In this document: positions 23,922 to 34,802 of the stretch, piece after piece | Position numbering within the stretch: position 1 is the stretch's first letter | Layout of the letters: each line of letters starts with the position of its first letter | DNA from: Bromus sterilis | Taxonomy: Eukaryota; Streptophyta; Magnoliopsida; Poales; Poaceae | Assembly: GCA_950022295.1 (NCBI GenBank) | Contig: OX465598.1 | Span: 177,400,001-177,464,000 of the forward strand | Direction of reading: 5' to 3' | DNA: 64,000 bases | Position numbers and translations under genes: made by a program | Notes under the pieces: model-generated | The model's input: only the letters and a program-made list of their open reading frames with translations | Told to the model about the DNA's origin: nothing | Databases searched by the model: none

Positions 23922-24851
23922 GTAGCCCCCGAGTGCCTGGGCGACTCGAAGAGTCGCGCAGGGACTCGAATCTGTAGTAGCCGCCATAGTGTGTGTCGCT
24001 TTGTCGAGTGAGCACTCGAACCTTTCTGGATCTTCTGTTGATAGTTTGTCGTCTTCGAGTGAGCACTCGAACCTTCTTTGGGAGAATGGTCTTGTACAAG
24101 TAACAGTCGAAGTTGCCGTGAGTATGCTCCCGATGGGAGTATTTGGATGAACCATTGAAATTGCAGTCGAGTTCGTCTTCGTATTTCAGCGTCGGGTGCA
24201 CGTCAGCGCTCCCGATGGGAGTAGCCCCTGAGGCTATGTGCGACTCGTAGAGTCAGACATAGGCTCAATTTGTTGTTTAAGCTAACCCCGTTGTTATTGT
24301 CGGATGCGCCAGTAGTGCTCATCGAGTGCGCGTCAGCGCTCCCGATGGGAGTAGCCCCCGAGGCTATGTTCGATTGCTTCCAGTCGAGCATAAACTCAAG
24401 ACTTCTTCGTTCGTCGAGTAATTGTTATCCGAGCAAGTGCTCAACTCGGGTCTTGCGCCGTAGGCGTCAGTTGTTGTAGAGACCGGTCATGGATGAGAAG
24501 GTTGGCCTCGCCGCGTCACGAGAGCGTCTAGCCCCCGAGCACCTGCTGAGAAAGAGAAAAAGGTACAACTACATTAAGGTGTACTTGCATGATATACAAA
24601 ACAATTATAAGGTACGTGATTTGCAGACGTTGCACTTTTTCCGAGTGGATAATGTAGCAACATATAAAGTTTATGTGTGTCTTTTCATGAGTAGGCCTTC
24701 CGGCAGCATACTCTTGTCGGGTAACAGGGACGCAATGCCAGACTTGTTGAACCCGGAGACAAGAGCGGCCTTTTTGTACCTAGCCTCACTACTTTGACGA
24801 ACGCGAATAAACAACATATAAAAATGTGCATGATCCAAAGAATAATTTTGA

Positions 24852-25078
24852 AGCCCTCAGAAGTTTGTGCGCGACTGCGTAGCCGACAGGATGATTTTAT
24901 AGCCCTCGGATATTTTTGCATGATTGCGTAGCCGGCAGGATGATTTTTTAGCCCTCAGATATTTCTGCACGACTGCGTAGCTGACAGGATGATTTTTTAG
25001 CCCTCAGATATTTCTGCACGACTGCTTAGCCGGCAGGTTGATTTTTTAGCCCTCAGATATTTGTGTGCGACTGCGTAG
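24852..25078 (-). repeat. 49-bp tandem repeat, about 4.6 units
   Basis: Units starting AGCCCTC begin at 24852, 24901, 24950, 24999 and 25048, a constant 49-bp step. Each holds GACTGCGTAGCCGACAGGAT or a close variant. No coding potential was seen. Confidence 0.95.
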
Positions 25079-26220
25079 CGTCTTTGGCGACTGATCGACA
25101 ATACATATAGGTTTTGGAATCATAGCATATAAGAGTGTAAAGAAAACTTAGTTGTAGGATCGACGCGGTAGAGGGAGTCGAAGATGAGCAGTCGAAGACG
25201 AGCAGCCGATGTGGAGAAGTGGAGTCGATATAGCGGACGGAGTCGACGTGATGGCGATTGCGACGTTCAGCCCCCGAGTCCGCGAGCCCCTGAGTGTTGA
25301 GGCGGCGAAGTTCCGCAGCGAAGTCATCGTGATGAAGTTATTCGGCGAGTGACGAGAGGACTCGACGCGGTGAATCATGCGCGATAGAGCTCGGTACGGG
25401 AGAGCCCATACAAAGGACCTCGGTGCAGGATGATTTGTGTGCTTGGAGTCGACGGTGCGGCGAGTGACCGAGAAGGACTCGACGCGTCAGGCGAGATCAT
25501 CGATTGCTCGTTGTGTGATGTTGTTGTAGCGGCACGAGTCGATGTAGAAACCTTGGCAAGTCATCCATGGCATGGCGAGTTGGAGTAGAAGTCTTGTGGG
25601 TCAAGATTGAACCCGAATTCGCGATTGGAAATTCGCGATCTCGCATAAATCCAAAAACGCATTGCGGTGCGAGAGCCGCCGATGGAGATCTAACCGTTGG
25701 AATTTTCTGAAATATTTTGTGCTTATGGGGGATTTAATCCCGCATTCTTTCACTGGAGGGATCTTCAAGTTGATGTCCGAGTCAATGTCAGGAATTTTTG
25801 TGCTGGAGTCGCGCGGAGTTCCGTCAGATTCCAAGAGTGCTTCAGTGCGGGAGTCGCCGACGGAGATCCAGCCGTTGGAATTTTCTGAAAGTTTCACATA
25901 TTTTCGAAAATTGGATTTCCCATCTTTCCACCGAAGGGATCATCGAGATGAGATCCGAGTCGCCGTCACCAGTGCCCGCAACACGGACGTTTTTCTTTCC
26001 TATAGGCTGCGTATGAGCCCTTTTGTTGATGTCGATCTTCGAGTGACGCGCTCAAAAAATTTCTTGTTTTCTCCTTGTGCTTGATGTAGATCTTGTTGTA
26101 GTTGTTGAAGAAGCCGATATTGCAATGAACCCAACTTGAATAGGTCCTTCCGAAGTCGACGGATCGTCGATTGTCAATGTAGATTGGAGCCGACGATCTG
26201 TGATTCCAACGCACATGTCC

Positions 26221-26240
26221 TTCCCACAGACGGCGCCAAT
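26221..26240 (-). promoter_or_regulatory. Primer binding site of element D
   Basis: The minus strand reads TTGGCGCCGTCTGTGGGAA just inside the 5' LTR end. The first bases TGGCGCC fit the 3' end of several tRNAs. The exact tRNA is not assigned. Confidence 0.75.
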
Positions 26241-26716
26241 TGACGAGGATCGGCCTTGGCAAATCCTAGGGTTAAGTACCCTAGGTTTCGTGTAGGAGGA
26301 AGGAGAGTGACGTGGCATGCTCGTTGGTAGTATTCGGAGTTGACAAGCGACACATGGGGGCACGATTTACCCAGCTTTAGACCCCTGGAGGGAAAACCCT
26401 ACATGTTGCTTGTCTGATCTTGTATTGATGATGATGTACAGAGGTGTCGCGAGGGCTTTTGTGGAAAGAGATTTGTCTAGTTCTATGCGTGAGGGAATAT
26501 GTGTTTTGATGATCTCTAGAGAGGTGCCCTGCCTCACTTTATATAGATAGCCAGCTAGGGGTTTACATGAGTCCTAGTCGACTACAATTAGGAGTCTTTG
26601 TCTTGCGCCTCAAGTCTTGGGCTTCACATCGGTTTGCGAGTCTTCTAGTGAGCCACCAGTCTTGACACGCACCAGGTACCCTCACGGTGAGGAGTCGCGG
26701 GGTCACCCCCTCGTCA
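26241..26716 (-). repeat. 5' LTR of element D
   Basis: 476 bp, nearly the same as 23450-23921. Minus-strand TATATAAAG at about 26537-26546. Confidence 0.9.
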
Positions 26717-26721
26717 CAGTG

Positions 26722-27280
26722 CCTCATCTGTGGGTGAGATTCCCTGGCTCTTGTAATCCAAATAAGGAACAACCAATGAGGGGGTGGCGTGTATTGCGGC
26801 CACCAGAACCGGTTCTGGATCCGGCTCTGGTATGTCTTGCTTTGTTGGTATTTGCACAGACGGTTTTGTTAGGACGTCTAGGAACACATTTGGTGAAACC
26901 AGCTTTCGCTGAGAGACGAGCCGGGATAAAGCGTCTGCGGCTTCGTTTATCTTGCGCTCCACATTATCCATCTGGTACCCAACAAAGAAACCGGCTTGTG
27001 TTTCAACTTCTCGCCGATAGGCTGCCATGGTGGCATCCTTGGAGTTCCATTTTCCTGACACTTGTTGAGAAACAAGGTCAGAGTCGCCATAGCATTGAAT
27101 TTGGCTTATGTTCATTTCACGAGCCAACCACAGCCCATGAAGCAAGGCTTCATATTCTGCTGCGTTATTGGTACAAGTGAACTGTAATTGTAGGACATAG
27201 CAGAATTTCTCTCCTTTAGGCGACGTAAGGACCACGCCGGCTCCTGATCCCTGGAGCTGCCGACTCCCATCGAAGTGCAT
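26722..27280 (-). pseudogene. Archaeal-type RNase H (second RNase H) of Tat element B1
   Basis: Begins MHFDGSRQLQGSGAGVVL, with the first catalytic Asp in FDGS. It continues with NNAAEYEALLHGL (Glu) and YGDSDLVSQQ (Asp), the order expected of an archaeal-type RNase H. This domain removes RNA from the RNA-DNA hybrid during reverse transcription. It follows the ordinary RNase H, the dual arrangement known for Tat elements. The frame is open for about 185 codons and passes into the linker, where D interrupts it at 26716. B2 carries the same domain at 60863-61147. Confidence 0.9.
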
Positions 27281-27299
27281 TGTCCAGTATTTGGTAACC

Positions 27300-27762
27300 G
27301 GCTTTTATGGGGGTGCTTGGATCTCTGTCCAATCATTGATGAAGTCGACCAGCGCCTGTGACTTCATGGTCGTATGTGGCTCGTATTTGATATGATTAGC
27401 CCCCAACTCTATGGCCCACTTTGCAATCCTTCCCGTGGATTCCCGGTTCTGGATGATATCTGCAAGTGGTGTTGAGCTCACTACGGTTATGGGTGCTCCT
27501 GGAAATAATGCTTCAGCTTCCGACTTGCCATGAATACACCAAGGACCAATTTATGCCAGTGAGGGTAGCATTGCTTCGACGAAGTCAAGACCTCACTAAC
27601 ATAATAGACTGACCTCTGCAAGGGGTGCTCTTTATCGGCTTCCATACGGTCAACCACAACCATGGCACTGATTTCCTGATTATTGAATGAAATATAGAGT
27701 AGCATCGGCTCCTTTGTCTTAGGAGCCACCAGGATTGGAGTCTGGGACAACTTTTTCTTCAG
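27300..27762 (-). pseudogene. RNase H (first) of Tat element B1, degenerate
   Basis: Follows RT after one TAG stop at about 27760-27762. The frame holds LLYISFNNQEISAMVV, then SVYYVSEVLTSSKQCYPHW and LKHYFQEHP. The FNN in place of the usual DAS shows that the first catalytic Asp is missing, as is common for the first RNase H in Tat elements. A one-base deletion near 27490 relative to B2 (61370) shifts the frame. The rest to about 27300 is the connection to the second RNase H. Confidence 0.8.
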
Positions 27763-28719
27763 CTACTCTAGCGCTTGATCAGCCTCATCATCCCAGACGA
27801 ATTTTTCTGACTTGCGTAAGAGCCGGTACAGGGGGATTGCTTTTTCTCCAAGTCGGCTTATAAACCGACTCAGGGCAGCTACACACCTTGTGAGTCTGTG
27901 GACTCCCTTTACTGAGGCCGGCTTTTGAAGGGCCATGATGGTATTGATCTTTTCCTGGTTCGCCTCAATGCATCTCTCCGATACTATGTATCCGAGGAGC
28001 TTTCCTGCAGGGACCCCAAAAGTGCACTTGGCCGGGTTTAACTTCATGTGGTACTTGCGCAGATTCTTGAAGGATTCCTGGAGGTCACTTATGAGTGAGT
28101 TGGCCAGCTGAGATTTCATAACTATGTCGTCCACGTAAGCGTGCACATTGCGCCCAATTTGCTCATTGAGGCAAATCTGCACTGTTCGCTGATATGTAGC
28201 TCCTGCATTCTTCAAGCCGAAAGGCATAGAAGTGTAGCAGTATATCCCAAAAGGAGTGATGAAAGTTGTTTTCTCCTGGTCTTCAATTGCCATCTTGATT
28301 TGGTGATAGCCAGAGTAGGCGTCGAGAAAACACAAGGGCTCACATCCCGCAGTAGAGTCTATGATCTGATCAATGCGAGGCAGTGCGAAGGGATCCTTTG
28401 GGCAAGCCTTGTTTAAGTCGGTGTAGTCAATGCACATATGCCAAGTCCCCTTATTTTTCAAAATGAGGACCAAGTTTGCGAGCCACTCCGGATAGAAAAC
28501 TTCCATAGTGAACCCAGCGGAAAGGAGCCGGGCTATCTCTTCCCCAATGGCGTTCCTCCTTTCGTCATTAAAACGACGAAGGAATTGCTTGATCGGCTTA
28601 AGTTTTGGATCAATATTTAGGTGGTGCTCAACGAGTTCCCTCGGGACACCTGGCATGTCAGAAGGTTTCCATGCGAAAATGTTAAGATTCTCACGGAGGA
28701 ACTCGATGAGCGCGCTTTC
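27763..28719 (-). pseudogene. Reverse transcriptase of Tat element B1
   Basis: An open stretch of 297 codons from 28656, in frame with the protease but behind a stop at about 28717-28719. Visible RT blocks are MCIDYTDLNKACPKD, LDAYSGYHQIKM, MPFGLKNAGATYQR, HAYVDDIVMKS (the catalytic YVDD) and LGYIVSERCIEANQEKI. RT copies the element RNA into DNA. Length and block order fit Ty3/Gypsy, and the wording of the blocks fits the Tat lineage. Two in-frame stops bracket the domain. Confidence 0.93.
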
Positions 28720-29457
28720 CTATTTATCAGATAACCCTGTCCCAATGATGAACTGTTGGGAAGCGTCACCAGGGACAAAGTCGACTTTCTTTGTGTCCTG
28801 AGCCGGTTGGAACTTGGGGTTGTTGTCAGGAGTCGGTTTCTTCAGGATGGTGGAGTCTGCTGGATCTACCTTCTCCTCGTATGCTGTCAAGTCCTCCTTG
28901 GTGCATGCTGATTCGGCAAACTTGACGTGTTGTTCATTGCACTCCGTGGCCCTGGTCCGGCTCCCATCTACCGTGATTGGCCTGTTAGTACCCGGCATTT
29001 TTAGCTTTAGATAGACATAACATGGCCGAGCCATGAACCTGGCATAAGCCGGTCTTCCCAAGATGGCATGATATGGGCTCTCGAGTTTTACCATCTCATA
29101 GGGTATGATCTCGGAGCGAAAAATTTCAGCAGTTCCAAAGGCTGTCTCCAGGTAGATTTTGCCTATCGGATGTGCCGACTTTCCTGGGACTATTCCATGG
29201 AAAACAATGTTGGAGGGTTGCAGTTGTTTGTGAGTCAATCCCATTCTGTGGAAGGTATTGTAGTAAAGGATGTTGATACTACTTCCTCCGTCCATGAGCA
29301 CGTTGTCAAGTGTGTAACACCCGATTTGTGGAGAAACTACAAGGTCTAGAGTGCCCGGGTTCTCTACCAGTGTTGGGTGATCATCCCTTGTCCAGGTGAT
29401 TGGCTGTTCGGACCAATTAAGCCATCTGGGACAAGCCGGCTCTGTGACCACGGCCAT
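28720..29457 (-). pseudogene. Aspartic protease region of Tat element B1
   Basis: The frame holds DNVLMDGGSSINILYYNTF, in which DGG takes the place of the DSG/DTG active site of retropepsins, as often seen in the Tat lineage. It also holds YHAILGRPAYARFMARPCYV, the conserved ILGR element near the protease end. The protease cuts the Gag-Pol precursor. It runs to a stop before RT at 28719. 246 codons are open. Confidence 0.8.
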
Positions 29458-29576
29458 GGCGGATCTCTGCTGCGGCTTTTGTCTCTCCGATAGCTACTGG
29501 TGGTGAAGACATTATAGGCTGAGTGGTCTTTGAGCTATTTTGGCTTTGCTTCGAATCCAGCAAGCCCTGACTGGTT

Positions 29577-31467
29577 TTACTGCCATCCTCCCCTGGATCC
29601 TTGGTGTTGAGGTGATGTGTCGGCTCCCTGATGCCCAAAATCTTGGTTATGGTTGTTCTGGCCGGCTCCTCCACCTGACCCGGTGGTTCCCTGGCCTCCA
29701 CGTCGTGCGAACTCTTTCATGAAGTTGCAGTCTTCCCAGGTGTGGTTGGCTGGACGACCGGGTTTACTATGTGTTGGGCAAGGCCTTTTCATAGCTTCTT
29801 CAAAACTGTTTGGTGTCGGAAGCCTCCTTCCGGCTTACGGTAGTTGTTTCTCCGCTGCTTCTGCCTTTGGAAGCTGACATTTGTGTTGGAAACCAAGTCG
29901 AAAGCAGTCTGAGCGAGTCGACGCATGGTCTGTTGATTCTGGCTCTGGGTTCCTTTGACATTGTTCTTTTTATTCTAGGCGGCTTTATCCTCTTCAGGGT
30001 CAGCTTCCTTGGTTTTGTCAGATTCGGCATACTTGATGACCGCATTCATGAGCTCTCCCATGTTACTGATCGTCCTATTGACTCGGCCGAATTTATGTAC
30101 TAATGGCTCAAATTTGCAGTTTCTTTCCAAGACAATCACTGTTGTCTGAGAAGTGATGGTGTCCGAGGAGTGAACTATGTCTGCGACTCGTCGTGCCCAG
30201 CTCAGGGACGACTCTCCTTCCTTCTGGACGCAGTGCTCCAAGTCGACGATTGTGGTGGCTCGCCGGAAAATGCCTTGGAAATTCTTGATAAACTTCTCCT
30301 TGAGATCTGTCCAGGAGGTGATGGAGTTCCATTGGAGGTTTTTGAACCATGTACGAGTCGGTCCTTCCAACATCATTGTGAAGTAACGGGCAAAAACTTC
30401 TTCGATGGTTTGCAGCATATCCATGGCGAGGTCGTAGCTTTCGATCCAAATCGTCTGGTCCATGTCAGTTGTATAGCTAGGAATCTTACGTGGCCCTTGA
30501 AATCTGGGGGTAAGCATGTGTTCCTCAAGGCCGACACCAGACATCAGATATCTACGGATCTGCTGACAAACTCGGTATTTTGATCTTGCGAGGGAAATTG
30601 GACTACCGGCTCTATACGGCGGTTGGTGTTGGGAGCCGATAGGTCCATAATTCTCATTGCCCCCTGAGGGTTCAGAGGAGGTTTTGCACCGTCGATCTCC
30701 CTCCGTAAGCTTGCTACCCGTGCCTTGAGTCCGTTGACCCTTGTCCTCTAGGCCTCCTGGTTCTCCGTTGTCACCGTCATGGCCAAGGCCTAGTCAAGAG
30801 AGTTCAAGGCATCCGTGAGGGCTTCTGCTCCAGAGGGGACTTGTTTGGATGGGAGGGCAGACGGATCCCTATATGAATTAGGAGCCGCGCTGGCAGCCTG
30901 CTCTACGCCTTGATTTTAGGCTTCCTGACTCCCCTGTCCTCCAATGTTGGCCATGAACACCGTGGCGCAGTATGGAGGTTCAAAGTGATGGTAATTCGGG
31001 TTTTATTCAGGCACATCGGTGCTGAGTCTATTGCTCCCCAAGGATCGGATGGACACCTCATCTGAGAAGCTTCCTTCACTAGGGTATGAGTCGGCATCAG
31101 TTAGTTCTTCTGAGGCGTCGTGCATTGGGGACTCGATAGAGCACTCCGGCTCTGGAGACTCGTCAATGAATCCGACGAAAGCGTGTTTGGAGTCGTCATG
31201 TCGCCGACTCGAGGTTTTGATGGGAACTTCAGAATCTGGCTCTGGCTCAGATCCGTCCATCTTGACGATGAAGATATGGATAGACCCGATCGGGACCCGA
31301 TATCTTGATTCGACAGAATTGGCTTCCAGGCCCCAAGTTGAATCGTCGATGTAGAGCTTTCTGCGCCACCTTCTGGTGATCCGTCTAGCGACGAATCCGT
31401 CCATGCCTTGACGAGATCCCTCTAGATTCTCAACACCTGCAGGCACAGGCCCCACGGTGGGTGCCAA
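29577..31467 (-). pseudogene. Gag of Tat element B1 (broken)
   Basis: Three blocks in order on the minus strand. 31467-31003 starts at the primer site and encodes an acidic N-terminal region (DGSEPEPDSEVPIKTSSRR, DESPEPE). 30544-29975 holds a retrotransposon gag core (FARYFTMMLEGPTRTWFKNL, LKEKFIKNFQGIF, LEHCVQKEGESSLSWARRV). 29792-29577 has CPTHSKPGRPANHTWEDC, a C/H knuckle typical of Tat gags, then a Gly/Gln-rich tail. Gag forms the virus-like particle in the cytoplasm. Frames differ between blocks and stops are present. The N-terminal block is intact in B2 (62282-61572). Confidence 0.8.
31450..31466 (-). promoter_or_regulatory. Primer binding site of B1
   Basis: The minus strand reads TGGCACCCACCGTGGGGCC two bases inside the 5' LTR. 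B2 has TGGCGCCCACCGTGGGG at 62264-62280. The B1 site has one change from that form. The primer tRNA is not assigned. Confidence 0.75.
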
Positions 31468-31468
31468 C

Positions 31469-32028
31469 TATCGTGGGAAAGTCATGGCAGATGTTCGAAG
31501 AGTCGAACTTGACATGGGACCTTTGCTGTGAGGTGGATACGAGGAGAGAGTCGACATGGACAAGAGACTCGGCGATTTACCCAGGTTTCAGCCTCTCTTT
31601 GTCTCGAGGTAAAAGCCTACTCCTGCTTCTTATTATTATGGGTTCCGACTCTCCAATTAGAAGAGTTGATGGATCGATTACAAAGAGTCGGTTCGCAACC
31701 TTAGTCTCGAGGAGATCTAGGTTACGCCGAAAGTGTCTAGTACTATCTTGGATTGAGATTGTTCTTACTCAGGATCCCGTGGACCTCGACTTATAAAGGC
31801 GTCGGGTCCCGGGGTTCCGTGAGTCCGACTCCGACACGAGGTGGAGTCCTATTCTAATTTACAAATATGTTGCGTGTTATACAAGGTAAGTCGAATTCCT
31901 TCTACGGCTTCGATCTTCATGCTTGGCGCAGCCGACTCGTGGTCGGGTCTTCTTTTGTGGGCCTTCCTTAGATGAGTCGGCCCATGGATCCTAATGTCGG
32001 GTTATGGGCTTGGTTCATCCCCCCGAAA
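31469..32028 (-). repeat. 5' LTR of B1
   Basis: 560 bp matching the 3' LTR at 15249-15806. It begins TATCGTGGG in plus orientation where the 3' LTR has TGTCGTGGG. It ends CCCCGAAA next to the duplication CCATC. Confidence 0.92.
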
Positions 32029-32033
32029 CCATC

Positions 32034-33378
32034 CGTCTTAGTTGTCTAGGCGTCAGAGGTCTACCATCATGAAGACCAAGGCCGTGAAACATGTGACAAA
32101 GATGTCTCTGACGGAGTTCCAGCACTTCCGGGCTCAGAGCCCTTATAAGTCACCTCGTGCCCCGGATTCGAATCATCCTCAGTTCGGGACCGCTCAGCAG
32201 TACAACATTGTTGAGGATATCTACAGCAAATTCAAGAACAAGGTGGCTCGCATGTGGGCAATTGATTTTCAGCATCTGAGACACGAGGACCATATTGGGT
32301 ATATTCGGGATGCTCTTGATTTGTGTGAGGAGTTTGACCTCACTAAGCTCATGGAAATTCAATGTGATATGGATCCTTAGCTTCTTCATCAGTGGTATGT
32401 CACTATTCACTTTGGGGCCGATGATCATCGCACTATTACTTGGATGATTCATGATCAGCTGTGCTCGGCTCCTTTGTTTGTTTTTTGTGCTGCTTTGGGC
32501 TATCATCGTGATGATTTGGGGCATGGTGTTGGTTTTCACCCTCACGGTGCGTTGGCTTCTAATCCCAAGCTGCTTGCACCATTGTACATTCAAGGCCGCA
32601 GGATTCCTGGTGAGTCCAAGGATCTTAGGCCTCTATATGATAGCATGCATCGCATTTACAGGAATGTCTTGATCCCAAAGGTCGGGAATCAAGATAGGAT
32701 ATATAACTTCTTTGTGGACTTGATGCTCATGACTCGCTCTGAGAAGGGCATGGGTGTTCTTTGGACGTGCCACATATGATGTGGCAAGAGATGTTCAGTT
32801 GCACCATGAGTAAGGCATGTCCCTCTCTTGGTCCATATTGGGAGGCCAAGTTCCCCGGACAGGCTCTCATTGATGATCCCTCTCGCCTTATTACACATGG
32901 GCGCAAGAAGCTCAAGATCAAGAAGCACAATGCTCCCCGGTTTGGGAACAAAGGGAAAGGGAAGATGGAGACTGAGTATGCTTCCTCTAGTGATTCTGAC
33001 TTTGAGCTCCCTCGGGTTGACAAGTCTTCTTGGGCTAGGCTCAAGGCTAAGGTTCGCAAGACCTTCTGCTTTCAGACTGACATCCAGCACCGTTTGTACC
33101 AAGCCCATGAGCGTGAGAAGAAAGCCAAGCAGGTTCAGATTCAGATGATAAAGGCCATGTCCATTGATATTTGCAGTGGGTCCGAGAAGAACATCACTCC
33201 TGAGGACAAGTGGATCTCTCAGCACTCTCGGTGGACTGAAAGCAATGATACTCCTCCTCCAACCATTGAGACCTCCCCGCCTCCTATTGATGATCATGAG
33301 ATTGTGTTTGAGTTGTCTTAGTCCGATGATGACGTGGATCCCAGCGATGTCGATGCCACCGAGGAGTCTGATGAGTGA
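32034..33378 (+). pseudogene. ATHILA ORF-1-like gag gene, main part
   Basis: Continues the frame of 15008-15248 after the B1 insertion. Open blocks are 32042-32377, 32381-32776 in the same frame behind one TAG, and 32761-33318 after a frameshift, ending near TGA 33376-33378 behind a further TAG. Residues such as FHSTLTEF-like MSLTEFQHFRAQ, LDLCEEFDLTKLMEIQ, WMIHDQLCSAPLF and PLYDSMHRIYRN resemble the ORF-1 (Gag-like) protein of Athila elements. The tail is Lys-rich and then acidic (SDDDVDPSDVDATEESDE). No pol follows, so the parent was non-autonomous or is truncated. The family call is from memory of motif style and is moderate. Confidence 0.55.
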
Positions 33379-33428
33379 TTAGTTGGGCGCTAGCATCGGG
33401 CTTTTCTCCTTTTTGGCGTCTTGATGCA
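33379..33428 (+). other. Truncated 3' region of the ORF-1 element
   Basis: Only about 50 bp separate the stop codon from the A-2 LTR. The normal 3' UTR and polypurine tract are missing, so the ORF-1 element is cut here. Confidence 0.6.
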
Positions 33429-33817
33429 TGGTATGTCCCAAACGTATCTATAATTTATGCTTGTTCCATGCACTTTTATGTGACATTGCTACATGTTTTG
33501 CTACACTTTTATATCATTTTACACTTATTTGGACTAACCTACTATGTCAGTGCACCCAGTGACAGTTTTTGTCTGCTAATGTCTTTTAGTTGCAGGGATT
33601 TTACCCCAATTTTAAGAGAAAATTTCAGAAAAATCATATAAAAAATCAGCGAGACAGAAGCTTTTGGAACCCCGAAGGAGGGCCAGGGGGCCCACCTGGC
33701 ACCCATGCGGCTAGGTGGCGCGGCCCCACCCCTGGCCGCGCCACCAGGGCGCCTAGGAGCCCTGGGCCACCCCTGGCTGCCCCCTTTGGCCTATATTACC
33801 TCTTCGTCCAGGAAACC

Positions 33818-34378
33818 TGTCGTGGAAAAGTCACGGCAGATGTTCGAAGAGTCGAACTTGACATGGGACCTTTGCTACGAGATGGATACGACGAGAGAGT
33901 CGACATGGACAAGAGACTCGGCGATTTACCTAGGTTTCAGCCCCTCTATGTCTCGAGGTAAAAGCCTACTCCTGCTTCTTATTATTATGGGTTCTGAATC
34001 TCTAATTAGAAGAGTCGGGAACTCAATTACAAGAGAGTTGGTTCGCAACCTTAGTCTCGAGGAGATCTAGGTTACGCTGAAATTGTATAGTCCTATCTTG
34101 GATTGAGATTGTTCTAACTCTGGATCTTGTGGACCTTGTGTTATAAAGGCTCCGGGTCCCGGGGTTCCGTGACTCCGACTCCGACACGAGATGGAGTCCT
34201 ATTCTACTTTACAAATATGCTACGTGCTATACAAGGTAAGTCAAATTCCTTCTATGGCTTCGATCTTCATGCTTGGCGCAATCGGCTCCTGGCCGGGTCT
34301 CCTTTTGTGGACCTTCCTTAGGTGAGTCGTCCCGTGGATACTAATGCCGGGTTATGAGCTTGGTCCATCCCCTCGGCA
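33818..34378 (-). repeat. 3' LTR of B2
   Basis: 561 bp, TGTCGTGGAAAAGTC to CCTCGGCA, next to the polypurine tract at 34379-34394. It matches the other three B LTRs. Confidence 0.9.
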
Positions 34379-34720
34379 TTAGCCCCCAAGATTGGTGTGA
34401 TGCTTCAGTCTTCACAGTAATCTTCTTGATTCCATCGTGGTTGCCGACTCGACAATTGGTTAGACCGACTCTAGCACCTTCGAGGTTTATAAGAAGTCGG
34501 TTCCAATTCTATTGGTTTTTCGTTTCGCCTTCAACCAGAAAACTTCTTTTGACTTTTTTAGTCAAAGATCTGTTATTGTATTTATGATTTTACTGCCCGA
34601 AGCGCCACTGTTGAAGGTATTTATATCGTGGTGAGAATCGAGGAGTCTTTCTATAAATGACACCTACCATGGGTAGTTTACCCATGCCTTTATGGCATTG
34701 ATTGATCATCTCTTTGTGTC

Positions 34721-34729
34721 TATATAAAC
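34721..34729 (+). promoter_or_regulatory. TATA box of the antisense B3-like gene, B2 copy
   Basis: TATATAAAC about 74 bp before the ATG at 34803 and about 343 bp from the 3' LTR, as in B1 when insertion C is ignored. Confidence 0.6.
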
Positions 34730-34802
34730 ATCCATCCGGTAACCCAATCTCTTAGGTCATGCGCATCTTCTTCTTCGTCCTCTTCCTTCCACAACTTTCT
34801 CC

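Larger units (their letters stand above)
23922..26240 (-). other. Non-coding interior of element D
   Basis: No recognisable protein domain in any frame. Short repeats dominate. CGCTCCCGATGGGAGTAGCC occurs at about 24208 and 24329, with a partial copy near 24128. Polypurine-tract-like GTAGCCCCCGAG blocks recur near 23922, 24350, 24528 and 25268. A segment with CCGTTGGAATTTTCTGAAA is present twice (about 25668-25795 and 25848-25975). The GC content and many ACTCG motifs differ from flanking B1. Confidence 0.7.
23450..26716 (-). mobile_element. Non-autonomous LTR element D (3267 bp) inside B1
   Basis: LTRs at 23450-23921 and 26241-26716 start TGATGAGGATC or TGACGAGGATC and end CCCTCGTCA. The target duplication CAGTG is at 23445-23449 and 26717-26721. 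On the minus strand a primer site beginning TTGGCGCCGTCTGTGGGAA follows the 5' LTR, and a GGGGGCTAC tract precedes the 3' LTR. The 2.3-kb interior has no gag or pol. Its primer site and polypurine tract resemble those of B, so a Tat-lineage element may have supplied the enzymes. D sits in the linker between archaeal-type RNase H and integrase of B1. Confidence 0.9.
15249..32028 (-). mobile_element. Tat-lineage Ty3/Gypsy element B1, nearly full length, with nested insertions C and D
   Basis: LTRs of 558-560 bp (15249-15806 and 31469-32028) are bounded by the target duplication CCATC (15244-15248 and 32029-32033). On the minus strand the order is 5' LTR, primer site, gag, protease, RT, RNase H, archaeal-type RNase H, integrase, tandem repeats, an antisense ORF, polypurine tract and 3' LTR. 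The second RNase H of archaeal type is the known hallmark of the Tat lineage. Removing C (3955 bp) and D (3267 bp) leaves about 9.5 kb. Every gene is damaged. The element was inserted in the ORF-1-like gene. Confidence 0.9.

Noticed and set aside
26617..27180. A 187-codon plus-strand ORF across the D LTR and the RNase H region.
   Set aside because: It is the shadow of the minus-strand archaeal-type RNase H frame and crosses an insertion boundary.
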